Shown: in pieces, positions 9,159-18,063 of the stretch
Layout: each line of letters starts with the position of its first letter
Position numbering within the stretch: the stretch's first letter is position 1
From: Sphingobacteriales bacterium 16-39-50
GTDB lineage: Bacteria; Bacteroidota; Bacteroidia; Sphingobacteriales; Sphingobacteriaceae
Assembly (NCBI GenBank): GCA_002257025.1
Contig: NCHA01000002.1
Location: forward strand, 1-64,000
DNA length: 64,000 bases
Direction: 5' to 3'
The notes under the pieces: generated by a model
Told to the model about the DNA's origin: nothing
Seen by the model: only the letters and a program-made list of their open reading frames with translations
Database searches by the model: none
Program-made: the position numbers and the translations under genes

Positions 9159-9202
9159 GACCCGATTGCTATCGATCCGATAGCTATCAGGTGGAGAATT
9201 AT
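9159..9202. repeat. Palindromic repeat, second copy of the 8425 element
   Basis: ACCCGATTGCTATCG is directly followed by CCGATAGCTATCAGGT and GAGAATTAT. The segment 9178-9202 aligns with 8428-8452 with two mismatches in 25. The first half looks like a degenerate additional palindrome copy. Confidence 0.7.
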
Positions 9203-9225
9203 GCACTCAAATTTTCATTCCAAAA

Positions 9226-10011
9226 TTAAAACCTGATTTTAAAATCCTCCTTAACCCTGCCCTTTTTAAAAAACACAAGTCCGATATAAAAAAGATCTAT
9301 AGTCACACTTACTTCCGGATGCGCTTTTATCTCTTCCCAGGCTTCTTTCATCCCCTGACTCCAATAAATATCATCAAATATCAGCAATGAGTTTTCCCCA
9401 ATTTTGGACAGACACCACTTAAAATAATTCAGGGTTGCCTCTTTACGGTGATTCCCGTCAATAAATACAAAATCAAGTACAGGAATATCCTTTATAATCT
9501 TTGGAAGAATTTCATCAAAATCTCCAACAAGGAGTTCTGTATTATTAATCTCTAATTTTTTCAGATTTTGCAGAGCAATAGCCGCGGTTTCGGGGCATCC
9601 TTCGATACTTAAAACCCTTGCATTAGGGGCGGCTTTTGCAAGGTAGGCAGTTGTAATGCCTAAGCATGTACCCAATTCAATAATATTCCCAGGTTTTAAA
9701 TCTGCAGCAAGACGATAAATAAGTTGAGCCAGCCGGGCAGGCTTTAATGCATTCCTGGTTAATGTACTAACCTTCTTTTGCTTATTACTATTGACTTGTG
9801 AACCTACACCTAGATCGGTGATATTTATACAACGTTCATCAAGCAATAGTTCTGATCTTAACTTTTCGATATCCCGGTAACTAGTTTTGGCATGAAAATC
9901 GTAAATAACTTCATCAATCAGGCGGTAAGCAAATGGAGAATGAACACCATGACGAGTTTTAGCTTTAAATTGATGTCTCAGGAAATCAAAGCCAAGTTGG
10001 AGGTTTAACAT
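9226..10011 (-). CDS. Class I SAM-dependent methyltransferase (O-methyltransferase-like)
   Basis: 261 residues, cytoplasmic. The Rossmann motif I is IIELGTCLGITTAYLA, followed by VLSIEGCPETA (motif II acidic residue) and LDFVFIDGNHRKE (motif for the catechol-O-methyltransferase/Methyltransf_24 type), then LLIFDDIYWSQGM. The N-terminal part includes RHGVHSPFAYRLIDEVIYD, a segment often seen at the start of Bacteroidota members of this family. Substrate unknown. It stands alone on the minus strand with a divergent SirB1-like gene 115 bp upstream. Confidence 0.75.
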   Translation of the reverse strand: MLNLQLGFDFLRHQFKAKTRHGVHSPFAYRLIDEVIYDFHAKTSYRDIEKLRSELLLDERCINITDLGVGSQVNSNKQKKVSTLTRNALKPARLAQLIYRLAADLKPGNIIELGTCLGITTAYLAKAAPNARVLSIEGCPETAAIALQNLKKLEINNTELLVGDFDEILPKIIKDIPVLDFVFIDGNHRKEATLNYFKWCLSKIGENSLLIFDDIYWSQGMKEAWEEIKAHPEVSVTIDLFYIGLVFFKKGRVKEDFKIRF

Positions 10012-10109
10012 GCCGTAAAGATAGTTTTCAAATATGAGAAGTAGAAGAGGAGATGTGAGATATGAGATTTGAGAAGCTAATAGCTTTTAAGAACAAATAC
10101 ATTTTTGCG

Positions 10110-10117
10110 TAAATTTG
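10110..10117 (+). promoter_or_regulatory. Bacteroidota -7 box TAAATTTG
   Basis: Exact match to TAnnTTTG ending 9 bp before the ATG of the SirB1-like gene. A TTTT about 21 bp upstream is a weak -33 element. The transcript would have a very short leader. Confidence 0.5.
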
Positions 10118-10126
10118 TAAATAGCA

Positions 10127-11011
10127 ATGAATGAGAAGGAAGTAGAATCACTTATTAAATTACTCGACGATCCGGATACAGAGATATCACGTCATGTTGA
10201 GGATAAATTATTATCCTATGGCAATGAAGTTATTGGATATCTGGAAAATGCCTGGGCTCAGTCGCTGGATACCATTCTGCAGGAAAGGATAGAGAATCTT
10301 GTTCACAGAATTCAGTTCCAGAATGTTAAACGTGAACTTGAATTGTGGCATATCGGAGGATCCTTTGACCTCCTGCAAGGAATGCTGATTATCAATAAAT
10401 ATCAGTACCCTGATCTTGATGAACAAAAAATTATCAATCAGATAGAGGATATTAAGAGAGACATCTGGATGCAGATGATCTATGAAATGAGTGCGGTTGA
10501 AAAAGTAAAATTAATCAATCACATCTTCTATGGTGCTTATGGATTTTCAGGTAATACTACCAATCATCAGGATCCGCAAAATTCTTACCTGAGTCAGGTA
10601 CTCGAAAGTAAAAAAGGAAACCAGATCCTGCTCGCGGTAATCTATTCCATCATAGCTCAAAAACTGGACATCCCGGTATATGGCGTAAACCTGCCCCAGC
10701 ATTTCATACTCGCTTATGTAGATGAAAATCCGACAGATGATTTTCATGTAACTCAGAATGTATTTGAGAACAGCATCCTTTTTTATATCAATGCCTTTAA
10801 CAAGGGTTTTATCTTTGGCCGGAAAGATGTGGATGCATTCCTGAAGCAACTGAACCTGAAACCGCTTAACCATTTTTATGAGCCCTGCAGCAATACTGAG
10901 ATTATCCAGCGGGTGCTCAGAAACCTGATCAGTGCTTATGAAAAGCTATCGGCTGTTGAAAAGGTAGCAGAACTGGAAGAATTGCTTTCAATTTTCCCGG
11001 AACCGAGGTAG
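10127..11011 (+). CDS. SirB1-like protein, transglutaminase-core family
   Basis: 294 residues. The central region matches the SirB1/Transglut_core2 family: FYGAYGFSGNT, DPQNSYLSQVLESKKGNQI, LLAVIYSIIAQKLDIPVYGV and LPQHFILAY. The SxLxxVLxxrxGnPisLaiiy pattern is characteristic. The N-terminal 100 residues are helical and rich in acidic residues. Members lack a proven enzymatic role; the fold is transglutaminase-like, but the usual catalytic cysteine is not evident here, and activity is uncertain. It converges with prfB. The intergenic space (11012-11131) is a word-repeat palindrome. Confidence 0.75.
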   Translation: MNEKEVESLIKLLDDPDTEISRHVEDKLLSYGNEVIGYLENAWAQSLDTILQERIENLVHRIQFQNVKRELELWHIGGSFDLLQGMLIINKYQYPDLDEQKIINQIEDIKRDIWMQMIYEMSAVEKVKLINHIFYGAYGFSGNTTNHQDPQNSYLSQVLESKKGNQILLAVIYSIIAQKLDIPVYGVNLPQHFILAYVDENPTDDFHVTQNVFENSILFYINAFNKGFIFGRKDVDAFLKQLNLKPLNHFYEPCSNTEIIQRVLRNLISAYEKLSAVEKVAELEELLSIFPEPR

Positions 11012-11013
11012 AG

Positions 11014-11130
11014 AGAAGAGCAAGGAGCAAGGAGCAAAGATTAAAGAATAAGGATCAAAGACTAAGGAAATGCGATCGATCTTTAATAATTTAATTGTCC
11101 TTATTCTTTGTTCCTTACTCCTTATTCCAT
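11014..11130. repeat. Low-complexity inverted repeat between convergent genes
   Basis: The left part repeats words like AAGGAGCAAGG and AAAGAATAAGGA. The right part carries their complements (TCCTTATTCTTTG, CCTTACTCCTTATTCC). The whole can fold back on itself and may end transcripts from both sides. Similar word repeats occur at about 50140-50170. Confidence 0.6.
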
Positions 11131-11131
11131 C

Positions 11132-12209
11132 TTAAAATTCCATCAAATACGCCTTCAAAAATTCATCCAGATCACCGTCAAGAACGGCCTGGGCATTGGA
11201 AGTTTCGTAATTTGTGCGAAGATCCTTCACAAGTTTATACGGGTGCAGCACATAATTTCTGATCTGCGATCCCCATTCAATTTTTTTCTTATTTCCTTCG
11301 ATCGTAGCAGAAGCTTCCTGACGTTTACGCATTTCAGCTTCATAAAGCTGAGACTTGAGTAAGCGAATTGCATTCTCCTTATTTTGAAGCTGTGATCTTG
11401 ATTCCTGATTTTTGATAATAATTCCCGAAGGTTTATGATACAAGCGAACAGCAGTTTCCACTTTGTTCACATTCTGTCCGCCGGCACCGCCTGAACGGAA
11501 GGTTTCAAATTCAATATCTGCAGGATTGACATAGATCTCGATTGTATCATCTACCAGAGGATAAACATAAACCGAAGCAAATGAAGTATGACGCTTCGCA
11601 TTTGAATCAAATGGAGAGATCCTTACCAGCCGGTGAACACCGTTCTCCCCCTTCAGGTAACCATATGCAAAATTACCTTCAAATTGTATGGTAACGGTTT
11701 TGATCCCTGCAACATCACCCTCTTGTATATCCTGCTCTGAAACCTTAAATCCATGCTTCTCACCCCACATCACATACATCCTCAACAACATAGAAGCCCA
11801 GTCGCAGCTTTCAGTACCACCCGCTCCTGCAGTGATCTGCATTACTGCATTCAGCTGATCTTCCTCAGAGCTGAGCATATTTTTGAACTCAAGCTCTTCA
11901 ACCTTTTTTAATGTAATTTCATATTGCTCTTTGAGTTCGGCCTCTGTCGCATCTCCAGATTGAAAGAAATCATGCATTACGGCAGCATCCTCCACAGAAG
12001 CTTCTGCAGCCTGGAATTCATCCGTCCACTTTTTCTTGGAATTAATAGAATGCAATGATTTTTCGGCCTCTTTGGGATCATCCCAGAAATCGGGCCTTAG
12101 GGCTATATCCTGTTCGTTTTTGAGATCATCTAACTTCTTGTCGATGTCAAAGATGCCTCCTCAGAGACGTTATTCTGTCTCTTAAATCCGTAATATTTTC
12201 TTTGGTCAT
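11132..12209 (-). CDS. prfB: Peptide chain release factor 2, programmed +1 frameshift
   Basis: RF2 releases finished proteins at UGA and UAA. Reading from ATG at 12209, frame 0 gives 20 codons, then CTT TGA C with the in-frame UGA at 12147-12149. Shifting +1 (skipping one T) continues [13 protein letters not shown] and joins the main frame, giving 358 residues, normal for RF2. The shift signal is canonical: slippery CTTTGAC preceded by AGGAGG a few bases upstream. Diagnostic motifs are SPF (about residues 198-200, UGA recognition) and GGQ (about 243-245, peptidyl-tRNA hydrolysis) in [15 protein letters not shown]. Annotating from the internal ATG at 12055 would lose 51 residues. Regulation is autogenous: low RF2 favours the shift. 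A -7 box sits only 4 bp before the ATG, suggesting a leaderless mRNA. Confidence 0.95.
12144..12162 (-). promoter_or_regulatory. prfB: prfB frameshift site
   Basis: On the minus strand the order is AGGAGG, CAT, then CTTTGAC. The internal Shine-Dalgarno-like hexamer next to CUU-UGA-C is the known bacterial RF2 recoding signal. It is notable that this organism group rarely uses such purine boxes for initiation, yet the hexamer is kept here. Confidence 0.9.
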
Positions 12210-12213
12210 GATG

Positions 12214-12221
12214 CAAAAATA
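12214..12221 (-). promoter_or_regulatory. Bacteroidota -7 box of prfB
   Basis: TATTTTTG on the minus strand matches TAnnTTTG exactly and ends 4 bp before the prfB start codon. No convincing TTTG -33 box is visible. Transcription would begin essentially at the start codon. Confidence 0.5.
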
Positions 12222-12234
12222 GAAAAATTATTTT

Positions 12235-12285
12235 AAGGCTGACAGGGTCGTAAAGGCTGACAGGGTTTAAAACCCTGTCAGCCTT
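12235..12285. repeat. Hairpin repeat AAGGCTGACAGGGTTT
   Basis: Bases 12253-12285 form a perfect 16-bp inverted repeat around one central base. A 14-bp direct copy of the arm (AAGGCTGACAGGGT) precedes it at 12235-12248. It lies just after the stop of the M16 operon (minus strand) and upstream of prfB, so it may terminate the operon, although no strong T-run follows. Confidence 0.7.
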
Positions 12286-12288
12286 ATA

Positions 12289-13695
12289 TTAAAAACCGTC
12301 AGCCTTTATCTGCTTTTCAGTTACAGTGCCATACTTCGCCGCAATACTTCTGATATCTTCCGATTTTCCAATCAGTAAAAACTGTAAATTATCCTTTGGA
12401 AAATACTTATTGATTATCTCCCTTGATTTTGCAACGGTAAGTCCGTCGACATTAGCCTGGAAATTATTTATGAACGATTCATCAAATCCATACCAGAACA
12501 TTTGGGTAAGCAACCCAGCCAACTGACTTGCGGTTTCATATTTTGGCGGGAACTGTCCTTTGACATAGTTCTTCGCTGAAGTCAAAGTTTTCTCATCGAT
12601 CCCTTTTTTGTGCAGACTATCAAGTACCTGCAATGCCTTATCCAGAGTTGCCTCGGTAGTTTTTGTGGCGGTGAAGGTGGAAATTGAGAAGGTTCCTGAA
12701 TGCTTCAATGGGCTAAAACCGCTTCTCGCTCCGTAAGTAAGTCCCGAATTTACACGAAGCTCATCATTTAACCAGGATGTGAAGCGACCTCCTAAAACTG
12801 TATTCACAACATCAATAGCAACAAAGTCAGGATTATCCCGGCGAATACCCGGCCCTCCGATATAAAAAGTAGTCTCACGTGCATCATCTTTATTGACCAG
12901 CAAGACACGGGCAGATTGGATGGGTTTAAGTGATACTACTAAAGCAAGATTCTTCTGTACACTAGCTGTTTTCTTCCAGCCCCCAAACAAATTTCTCAGT
13001 CGGGTTTTCATTTCCTGCGAATTGAAATCACCCACAATGGCAATGGCAGATCCCTGCGGACCATAATTAATTTTATAGAAATCTCTAAGGTCTTCGATAA
13101 TGAATTTTCCAACGGTAGCCGGACTCCCGCTTACCGGATTAGCATAGACATGATCCCCGAAGATGAATTTATCCCAATAGGCATTAATCACATTTCTCGG
13201 ACTAAGTTTTGCCTGATCCAGACCTGAAAGAACGCGTTTCCGTTCCTTTTCAAACTCTTCCTGATCAAAGACAGGGTCAACCAGCACCTCCTTTAAAATC
13301 GGAAGAACCTTACCCGCATCTTTTGCTGCAAATTTTGAAGATAGTCCTGCAGATTCTTTGTTTGCATAGGTATTCAGACTCGCACCAATAAAGTCCAGTT
13401 CCTCTTCTATTTTAGTCTTGCTGTAGCTCTTTGTTCCATATTGTAAACCCGCGGCAGTTAAACTGGCTAATCCTGATTTGGCTCCATCATATATTGCTCC
13501 TGCAGGAATTATCGCTGATAGACTGATTACAGGAACTTCATGCTGCTCCATTAAATAAATGGTCAAACCATTGGGCAGAATAAATTTCTCATACGCCGGT
13601 ACTTTAAAAGCTGCCGGAGCATTCTGGGCAATTGCTGTACTGCATATCATCAAAGCAGTAAGAACAAGGCCGGTATATCTTTTTATGTTCTTCAT
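12289..13695 (-). CDS. M16-family peptidase, non-catalytic partner subunit
   Basis: 468 residues with a signal peptide (ending about STAIAQ). Fold and order match M16B processing-peptidase-like proteins: FILPNGLTIYLMEQHEVPVI, FAAKDAGKVLPILKEVLVDP, GPQGSAIAIVGDF, and a C-terminal glycine-rich GGRFTSWLNDELRVNSGLTYGARS. The inverted zinc motif HxxEH is missing: the corresponding place reads GLASLTAAGLQYGT. It is therefore probably the inactive, substrate-gripping subunit of a heterodimer, as alpha-MPP is to beta-MPP. Three bases separate it from the upstream catalytic M16 gene, which supports a pair. The TYGARSGF glycine-rich loop is the substrate-binding feature known from this family. Confidence 0.85.
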   Translation of the reverse strand: MKNIKRYTGLVLTALMICSTAIAQNAPAAFKVPAYEKFILPNGLTIYLMEQHEVPVISLSAIIPAGAIYDGAKSGLASLTAAGLQYGTKSYSKTKIEEELDFIGASLNTYANKESAGLSSKFAAKDAGKVLPILKEVLVDPVFDQEEFEKERKRVLSGLDQAKLSPRNVINAYWDKFIFGDHVYANPVSGSPATVGKFIIEDLRDFYKINYGPQGSAIAIVGDFNSQEMKTRLRNLFGGWKKTASVQKNLALVVSLKPIQSARVLLVNKDDARETTFYIGGPGIRRDNPDFVAIDVVNTVLGGRFTSWLNDELRVNSGLTYGARSGFSPLKHSGTFSISTFTATKTTEATLDKALQVLDSLHKKGIDEKTLTSAKNYVKGQFPPKYETASQLAGLLTQMFWYGFDESFINNFQANVDGLTVAKSREIINKYFPKDNLQFLLIGKSEDIRSIAAKYGTVTEKQIKADGF

Positions 13696-13698
13696 TTC

Positions 13699-15015
13699 TT
13701 ATTCCTCCACATTAGCTTTTAAAATCCCGACCGTGCGGTTTGACTTTTTGAAGTACTCATTCGCCACACGCTTAACATCTTCAATGCTAACCTTCGAAAA
13801 CTCTGCAGGAGCATCAAACATCTTGCGGTAGTCGCCAAAGAATAGCTCATACGTGCCGATATTATTTGATTTGCCATTAATGGTCTCTAGCTGTGCATAA
13901 AATTCCATCAGCTTCTGGTTCTTTATCTTTTGCAGTTCCTGCCCGGTAATTCCATCCTTTTTGATCTTCTCTATTTCAGCGTAAACAGCACTTTCAATAT
14001 CCGATTCCTTTACATCTTTTGCCGCTAAAGCATAGATCATAAACAAATTTGGATCAAAGCTTTCGCTGAAATCAGTGCCGATCATAGAGGCCAGTTGTTT
14101 TTTGTCGACCAGCTCTGAATGCAAACGCGAAGAGTTACCACTTGATAGTACCGAACTCAGGATACTCAATGGATAAAAATCCTTGCTCTTTGCTTCAGGT
14201 GTATGGTATCCAATCATTAAGTGAGGACTTGGTACTTCCTTTTGGGTATAAACCCTTCGCTCACCTGTTTGAGGAGGTTCAACCAGATGTACTGGCTTTG
14301 GAGGATCACTAGCCGGTATAGGGGCCATGTACTTTTCGGCCAAACGCTTTACTTCAGCCACTTTTACATTCCCTGAAACTACCACCACACAATTGTTAGG
14401 AGCGTAATAGGTTTTGAAATATTTCTCCAGATCTTCTTTAGTCCAGTTTTTGATATCAGTTTCATAACCTACAACTGTCCAGTGATAAGAATGTTCCTGA
14501 AAAGCTGTTGCATAAACTGCATCATTCAGCATATTCCAGGGTGAGTTTTCAAGAGCCGTACTACGCTCAGACAAAACAACACCACGCTCACTTTCTATCA
14601 TTTTCGGATCGATGCTGAGGCTCGAAATACGGTCGGATTCGAGATCAAAAATGGTTTCCATAGCACTTACAGGAAACCAATCTGTGTAAACAGTAAGATT
14701 TTGGGTTGTATAGGCATTGTTGGCACCGCCATTAAACTCCATGGTCTGATCGAACAACTTGGGTCCGAATTTTTTTGAACCATTGAACATCATATGCTCA
14801 AAGAAGTGGGATAATCCGGTAATCCCCGGATATTCATTCCTGGATCCTACCTTATAAAAAAGGTACATATTGGCATTTGGAATAGAACTATCCTCAAGCA
14901 CCAGGAATTTCATGCCGTTATTTAATGTAAATGTCTTTACATCATCGGCCTTAGTCTGTGCAAACAGGGGAATCCAGCAGCCCAGAAGCAGAATACTTAG
15001 TAATCTTTTCATCAA
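13699..15015 (-). CDS. M16-family zinc metallopeptidase, catalytic subunit
   Basis: 438 residues with a signal peptide ending about IPLFAQ, so periplasmic. The inverted zinc-binding motif HFFEH is at 70-74 in GLSHFFEHMMFNGSKKF, and the third ligand fits E150 in ERGVVLSERS, 76 residues after H74, exactly the M16 spacing. Downstream are NAYTTQNLTVYTDW and VVVSGNVKVAEVKRLAEKY, usual M16B elements. It is first in a two-gene operon with the pseudo-catalytic M16 protein that starts three bases after its stop. Family members degrade peptides in the periplasm. The natural substrate here is unknown. Confidence 0.9.
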   Translation of the reverse strand: MMKRLLSILLLGCWIPLFAQTKADDVKTFTLNNGMKFLVLEDSSIPNANMYLFYKVGSRNEYPGITGLSHFFEHMMFNGSKKFGPKLFDQTMEFNGGANNAYTTQNLTVYTDWFPVSAMETIFDLESDRISSLSIDPKMIESERGVVLSERSTALENSPWNMLNDAVYATAFQEHSYHWTVVGYETDIKNWTKEDLEKYFKTYYAPNNCVVVVSGNVKVAEVKRLAEKYMAPIPASDPPKPVHLVEPPQTGERRVYTQKEVPSPHLMIGYHTPEAKSKDFYPLSILSSVLSSGNSSRLHSELVDKKQLASMIGTDFSESFDPNLFMIYALAAKDVKESDIESAVYAEIEKIKKDGITGQELQKIKNQKLMEFYAQLETINGKSNNIGTYELFFGDYRKMFDAPAEFSKVSIEDVKRVANEYFKKSNRTVGILKANVEE

Positions 15016-15113
15016 TTTATATTGGTCAGGTTGGAAATTAGTTCAAATTAATAGATATAAAATCTAATTTTACTATACTAGACTGATTTTTCTTTATTCA
15101 ATTAACCAATCAT

Positions 15114-16760
15114 ATGCTTCCAAGAATAGATTTCTGCTCCACAGATGCTTACAAGGCTCTTTTAAAACATTTTGAGCAGATAAAAAAAGAGAACCTTCGG
15201 AATCTTTTTAAGGACCCAAAACGATTCGAACAGTTTTCGATCAGCTTTGGTGATATTTTGCTCGATTATTCTAAAAACCGCATTAATTCCGATACTCATG
15301 ATTTATTGCTGCAACTGGCAGAAGAATGTGGGCTAAAAGATGCGATAGAACAGCAGTTTAAGGGAGAAATAATTAACGAAACAGAAGGCAGGGCTGTTCT
15401 TCATACCGCTTTGCGCAATCCCGACAGAGCAGGCTTCATACTTGATGGGAAAGATATCTTACCTGATATCCACAAGGTATTGGATAAAATGGAGCAGTTT
15501 TCCGATCAGGTTATTTCCGGAGGATGGAAAGGATATAGCGACAAATCTATTACAGATATTGTTAATATAGGCATTGGGGGTTCTGATCTTGGTCCGGTGA
15601 TGGTTACTGAAGCTTTAAAAGCCTACAGTAATCATCTTAAACTCCATTTTGTATCCAATGTTGATGGTTCACACATCGCCGAAGCGCTCAAGAATCTTAA
15701 TCCCGAGACCACGCTTTTCATGATCGCTTCCAAAACCTTCACTACCCAGGAAACGATGGCCAATGCTTATTCAGCACGCGACTGGTTTTTAAAGAATGGC
15801 GGAAATGAGGCTGCTGTTGCAAAACATTTTGTAGCCATATCTACAAATGAAACAGGGGTAGCGAAATTCGGAATTGATACAGCCAATATGTTTGAATTCT
15901 GGGATTGGGTTGGAGGGCGCTATTCGCTTTGGAGTGCTATCGGATTAAGTATAGCCTGCGGAATAGGATTTAAAAATTTTAAAGAATTACTTGCCGGAGC
16001 GCATGATGCTGATAATCATTTTCGGAATACTGCTTTCAGAGAAAATATACCGGTCACACTGGCTTTGCTGGGCATCTGGTACACCAATTTTTTTGGTGCC
16101 GAAAGTCAGGCGATACTTCCTTACGACCAGTATATGCACCGCTTTGCTGCGTATTTCCAGCAGGGGGACATGGAGAGCAATGGGAAATCCAACGACCGAA
16201 ATGGTAATCCTGTAAATTATCAAACCGGACCGGTAATCTGGGGAGAGCCCGGCACCAATGGTCAGCATGCATTCTATCAGCTTATCCATCAGGGGACAAA
16301 ATTGATACCCTGCGACTTTATAGCACCGGCACAAAGCCATAATTCAATTGCTAATCATCATCAGTTATTGCTCTCCAATTTCTTTGCTCAAACCGAAGCA
16401 TTGATGAATGGTAAGAGCAGGGAGGAGGTTGAAGAAGAACTAAAATCTGCAGGTAAGACTTCTGATGAGATTGAAAAATTGGCTCCATTCAAAGTATTTG
16501 AAGGGAACAGGCCAACTAACTCCATACTGATTAAGAAGATAACTCCTCATACTTTAGGTTCGCTTATCGCGATTTACGAACATAAAATATTTGTTCAGGG
16601 TATCATCTGGAATATATTCAGCTTTGACCAGTGGGGTGTTGAGCTTGGGAAGCAGCTGGCAGGGCGCATTCTTCCTGAGTTGGCGAATGATCAGCCTGTA
16701 AGTGGGCATGATGTTTCGACTAATGGACTTATTAATCAGTATAAGGCCTGGAGAAAGTAA
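15114..16760 (+). CDS. pgi: Glucose-6-phosphate isomerase
   Basis: 548 residues, the full length of the long PGI form. It interconverts glucose-6-phosphate and fructose-6-phosphate in the cytoplasm. Signatures are visible: [18 protein letters not shown] (phosphate-loop region), [15 protein letters not shown] (family signature 1), [18 protein letters not shown] with the catalytic glutamate and histidine region, and [18 protein letters not shown] followed by [12 protein letters not shown] (signature 2, catalytic lysine at the end). The divergent M16 operon starts 98 bp upstream. Single-gene transcript likely, as a palindromic repeat element follows. Confidence 0.97.
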   Translation: MLPRIDFCSTDAYKALLKHFEQIKKENLRNLFKDPKRFEQFSISFGDILLDYSKNRINSDTHDLLLQLAEECGLKDAIEQQFKGEIINETEGRAVLHTALRNPDRAGFILDGKDILPDIHKVLDKMEQFSDQVISGGWKGYSDKSITDIVNIGIGGSDLGPVMVTEALKAYSNHLKLHFVSNVDGSHIAEALKNLNPETTLFMIASKTFTTQETMANAYSARDWFLKNGGNEAAVAKHFVAISTNETGVAKFGIDTANMFEFWDWVGGRYSLWSAIGLSIACGIGFKNFKELLAGAHDADNHFRNTAFRENIPVTLALLGIWYTNFFGAESQAILPYDQYMHRFAAYFQQGDMESNGKSNDRNGNPVNYQTGPVIWGEPGTNGQHAFYQLIHQGTKLIPCDFIAPAQSHNSIANHHQLLLSNFFAQTEALMNGKSREEVEEELKSAGKTSDEIEKLAPFKVFEGNRPTNSILIKKITPHTLGSLIAIYEHKIFVQGIIWNIFSFDQWGVELGKQLAGRILPELANDQPVSGHDVSTNGLINQYKAWRK

Positions 16761-16802
16761 GCTGAAAGGGAAAGTAAGCTGAAAGGGAAAAGCTTCCCAC
16801 CC

Positions 16803-16960
16803 ACCGTCATTTCGAACACGCGAGTACTATTTTCAATTTATTACATTTTTATCGCGTGGAGAAATCTGCCGGGTTTGAGAAGTATTAAAATAAGTTAAAA
16901 TTGGATCAATCCAGCTTCTTGAAACAGATTCCTCAGTCGTGCCTCCTTCGGAATGACGGT
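16803..16960. repeat. Palindromic repeat element, CCGTCAT/ATGACGG family, copy 1
   Basis: Terminal inverted repeats ACCGTCATTTCGAA (16803-16816) and TTCGGAATGACGGT (16947-16960) match at 13 of 14 positions. Inside are a GCGTGGAGAAATCTGCCGGG segment and AACAGATTCCTC. Ends and size resemble copies 2 and 3 near the CE15 gene. This looks like a MITE-like or REP-like intergenic element between convergent pgi and the glutaminyl cyclase gene. Confidence 0.75.
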
Positions 16961-16968
16961 GCCTAAAT

Positions 16969-18033
16969 CTACTGCAACTCCCCCAGTTTTATCTGAAACA
17001 ACTTATCCCATTTCTTACCGGTAACAAACAAACGCTTCCCTTTGCTGTCCCAGGCAATGCCGTTCAAGACAAAGCCATCGAAATCCTTCATAGGTCTGAT
17101 TGAATCAGCATACAATTCACTGAGATCTACCTCAGAGGTAACCTGTCCATTAGCCGGATCAATAATTACAATACGGTTAGAATTATAAATATTTGCATAA
17201 ATACGCCCATCAATAAATTCCAGCTCATTCAGTTCTCTAACAGGTCCGTTTTGATCATAAACCTCAATAGAGCTTTGCTGCATATAGGTGTCCTTATTCA
17301 GAATGTAAATGGTATTGCTGCCATCGCTACTATAGATCACTTTTCCGTCATTGCATAAGCCCCAGCCCTCGCGCTGATACTGGCTTGGAAATTCACGAAG
17401 CAGTTTCAAGGAATTGAGGTCATACTCCAGACTAACATTATTCTGATAAGTAAGCATCAGAATTTTATCCCCAACAATAGTAATTCCCTCGGCAAAAAGC
17501 TCATCCCGAACTTTTGTCATTTGCAGAACTTTACCAGTAGCAGGGTCTGTTTTCCGTAAACTGGATTCGCCTGCCAGTCCATCACTCTCATACAAAAATC
17601 CATTATGAAATTCCAATCCCTGAGTATAGGAACTGGTGTCGTGTTTAATCACTTTCTCAACAACATATCCGAACTTCTGAGGAACCAGCGTCGACTTCAC
17701 AACAATATTTGTACTGATTTCTTCTGGCTCTGATTGGCCCCGGTAGATCTTTGCGGTTATGGCCTTTATCCCTAATTGCAGATCTCCGGTTGGTACAGCA
17801 ACCGATTTTTCATTTGCAGCCTTCTTTAGCTTAACCCCATCTGCAAAATAGACGACCGAATCAGCTTTCCCATTTAACTTAAGTTCCAGGTTTACAGAAT
17901 CCCCAAGATTCACAGAGGTCCCAGCCTCGGGCATTACCCAGGCAGAAGATTCAGCACTTTGCTTCCCCTCATTCGAGCAATGTGTGAAAAATAAAATACT
18001 GCAGACTGAGAGGCAAATTAATTTAAATCGCAT
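16969..18033 (-). CDS. Glutaminyl-peptide cyclotransferase, lipoprotein
   Basis: 354 residues with a lipoprotein signal (SILFFTHC, about C19). From about residue 115 it matches the plant-type glutamine cyclotransferase family (PF05096), a five-bladed propeller: YTQGLEFHNGFLYESDGLAG, SSLRKTDPATGKVLQM, FAEGITIVGDKILMLTYQ, EGWGLCNDGKVIYSSDGS, LNELEFIDGRIYANIY and NGIAWDSKGKRLFVTGKKW. It converts N-terminal glutamine of peptides or proteins into pyroglutamate. About 100 residues before the propeller form an Ig-like beta segment. It is last in a minus-strand run with yraN and dnaG upstream. Predicted periplasmic and anchored. Confidence 0.88.
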   Translation of the reverse strand: MRFKLICLSVCSILFFTHCSNEGKQSAESSAWVMPEAGTSVNLGDSVNLELKLNGKADSVVYFADGVKLKKAANEKSVAVPTGDLQLGIKAITAKIYRGQSEPEEISTNIVVKSTLVPQKFGYVVEKVIKHDTSSYTQGLEFHNGFLYESDGLAGESSLRKTDPATGKVLQMTKVRDELFAEGITIVGDKILMLTYQNNVSLEYDLNSLKLLREFPSQYQREGWGLCNDGKVIYSSDGSNTIYILNKDTYMQQSSIEVYDQNGPVRELNELEFIDGRIYANIYNSNRIVIIDPANGQVTSEVDLSELYADSIRPMKDFDGFVLNGIAWDSKGKRLFVTGKKWDKLFQIKLGELQ

Positions 18034-18063
18034 AGTTCTATTTTATTAAGGGCTTCCTGAATC

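Noticed and set aside
11132..12055. prfB starting at the internal ATG at 12055
   Set aside because: It lacks the conserved N-terminal region, which is present upstream in the other frame across a canonical RF2 frameshift signal.
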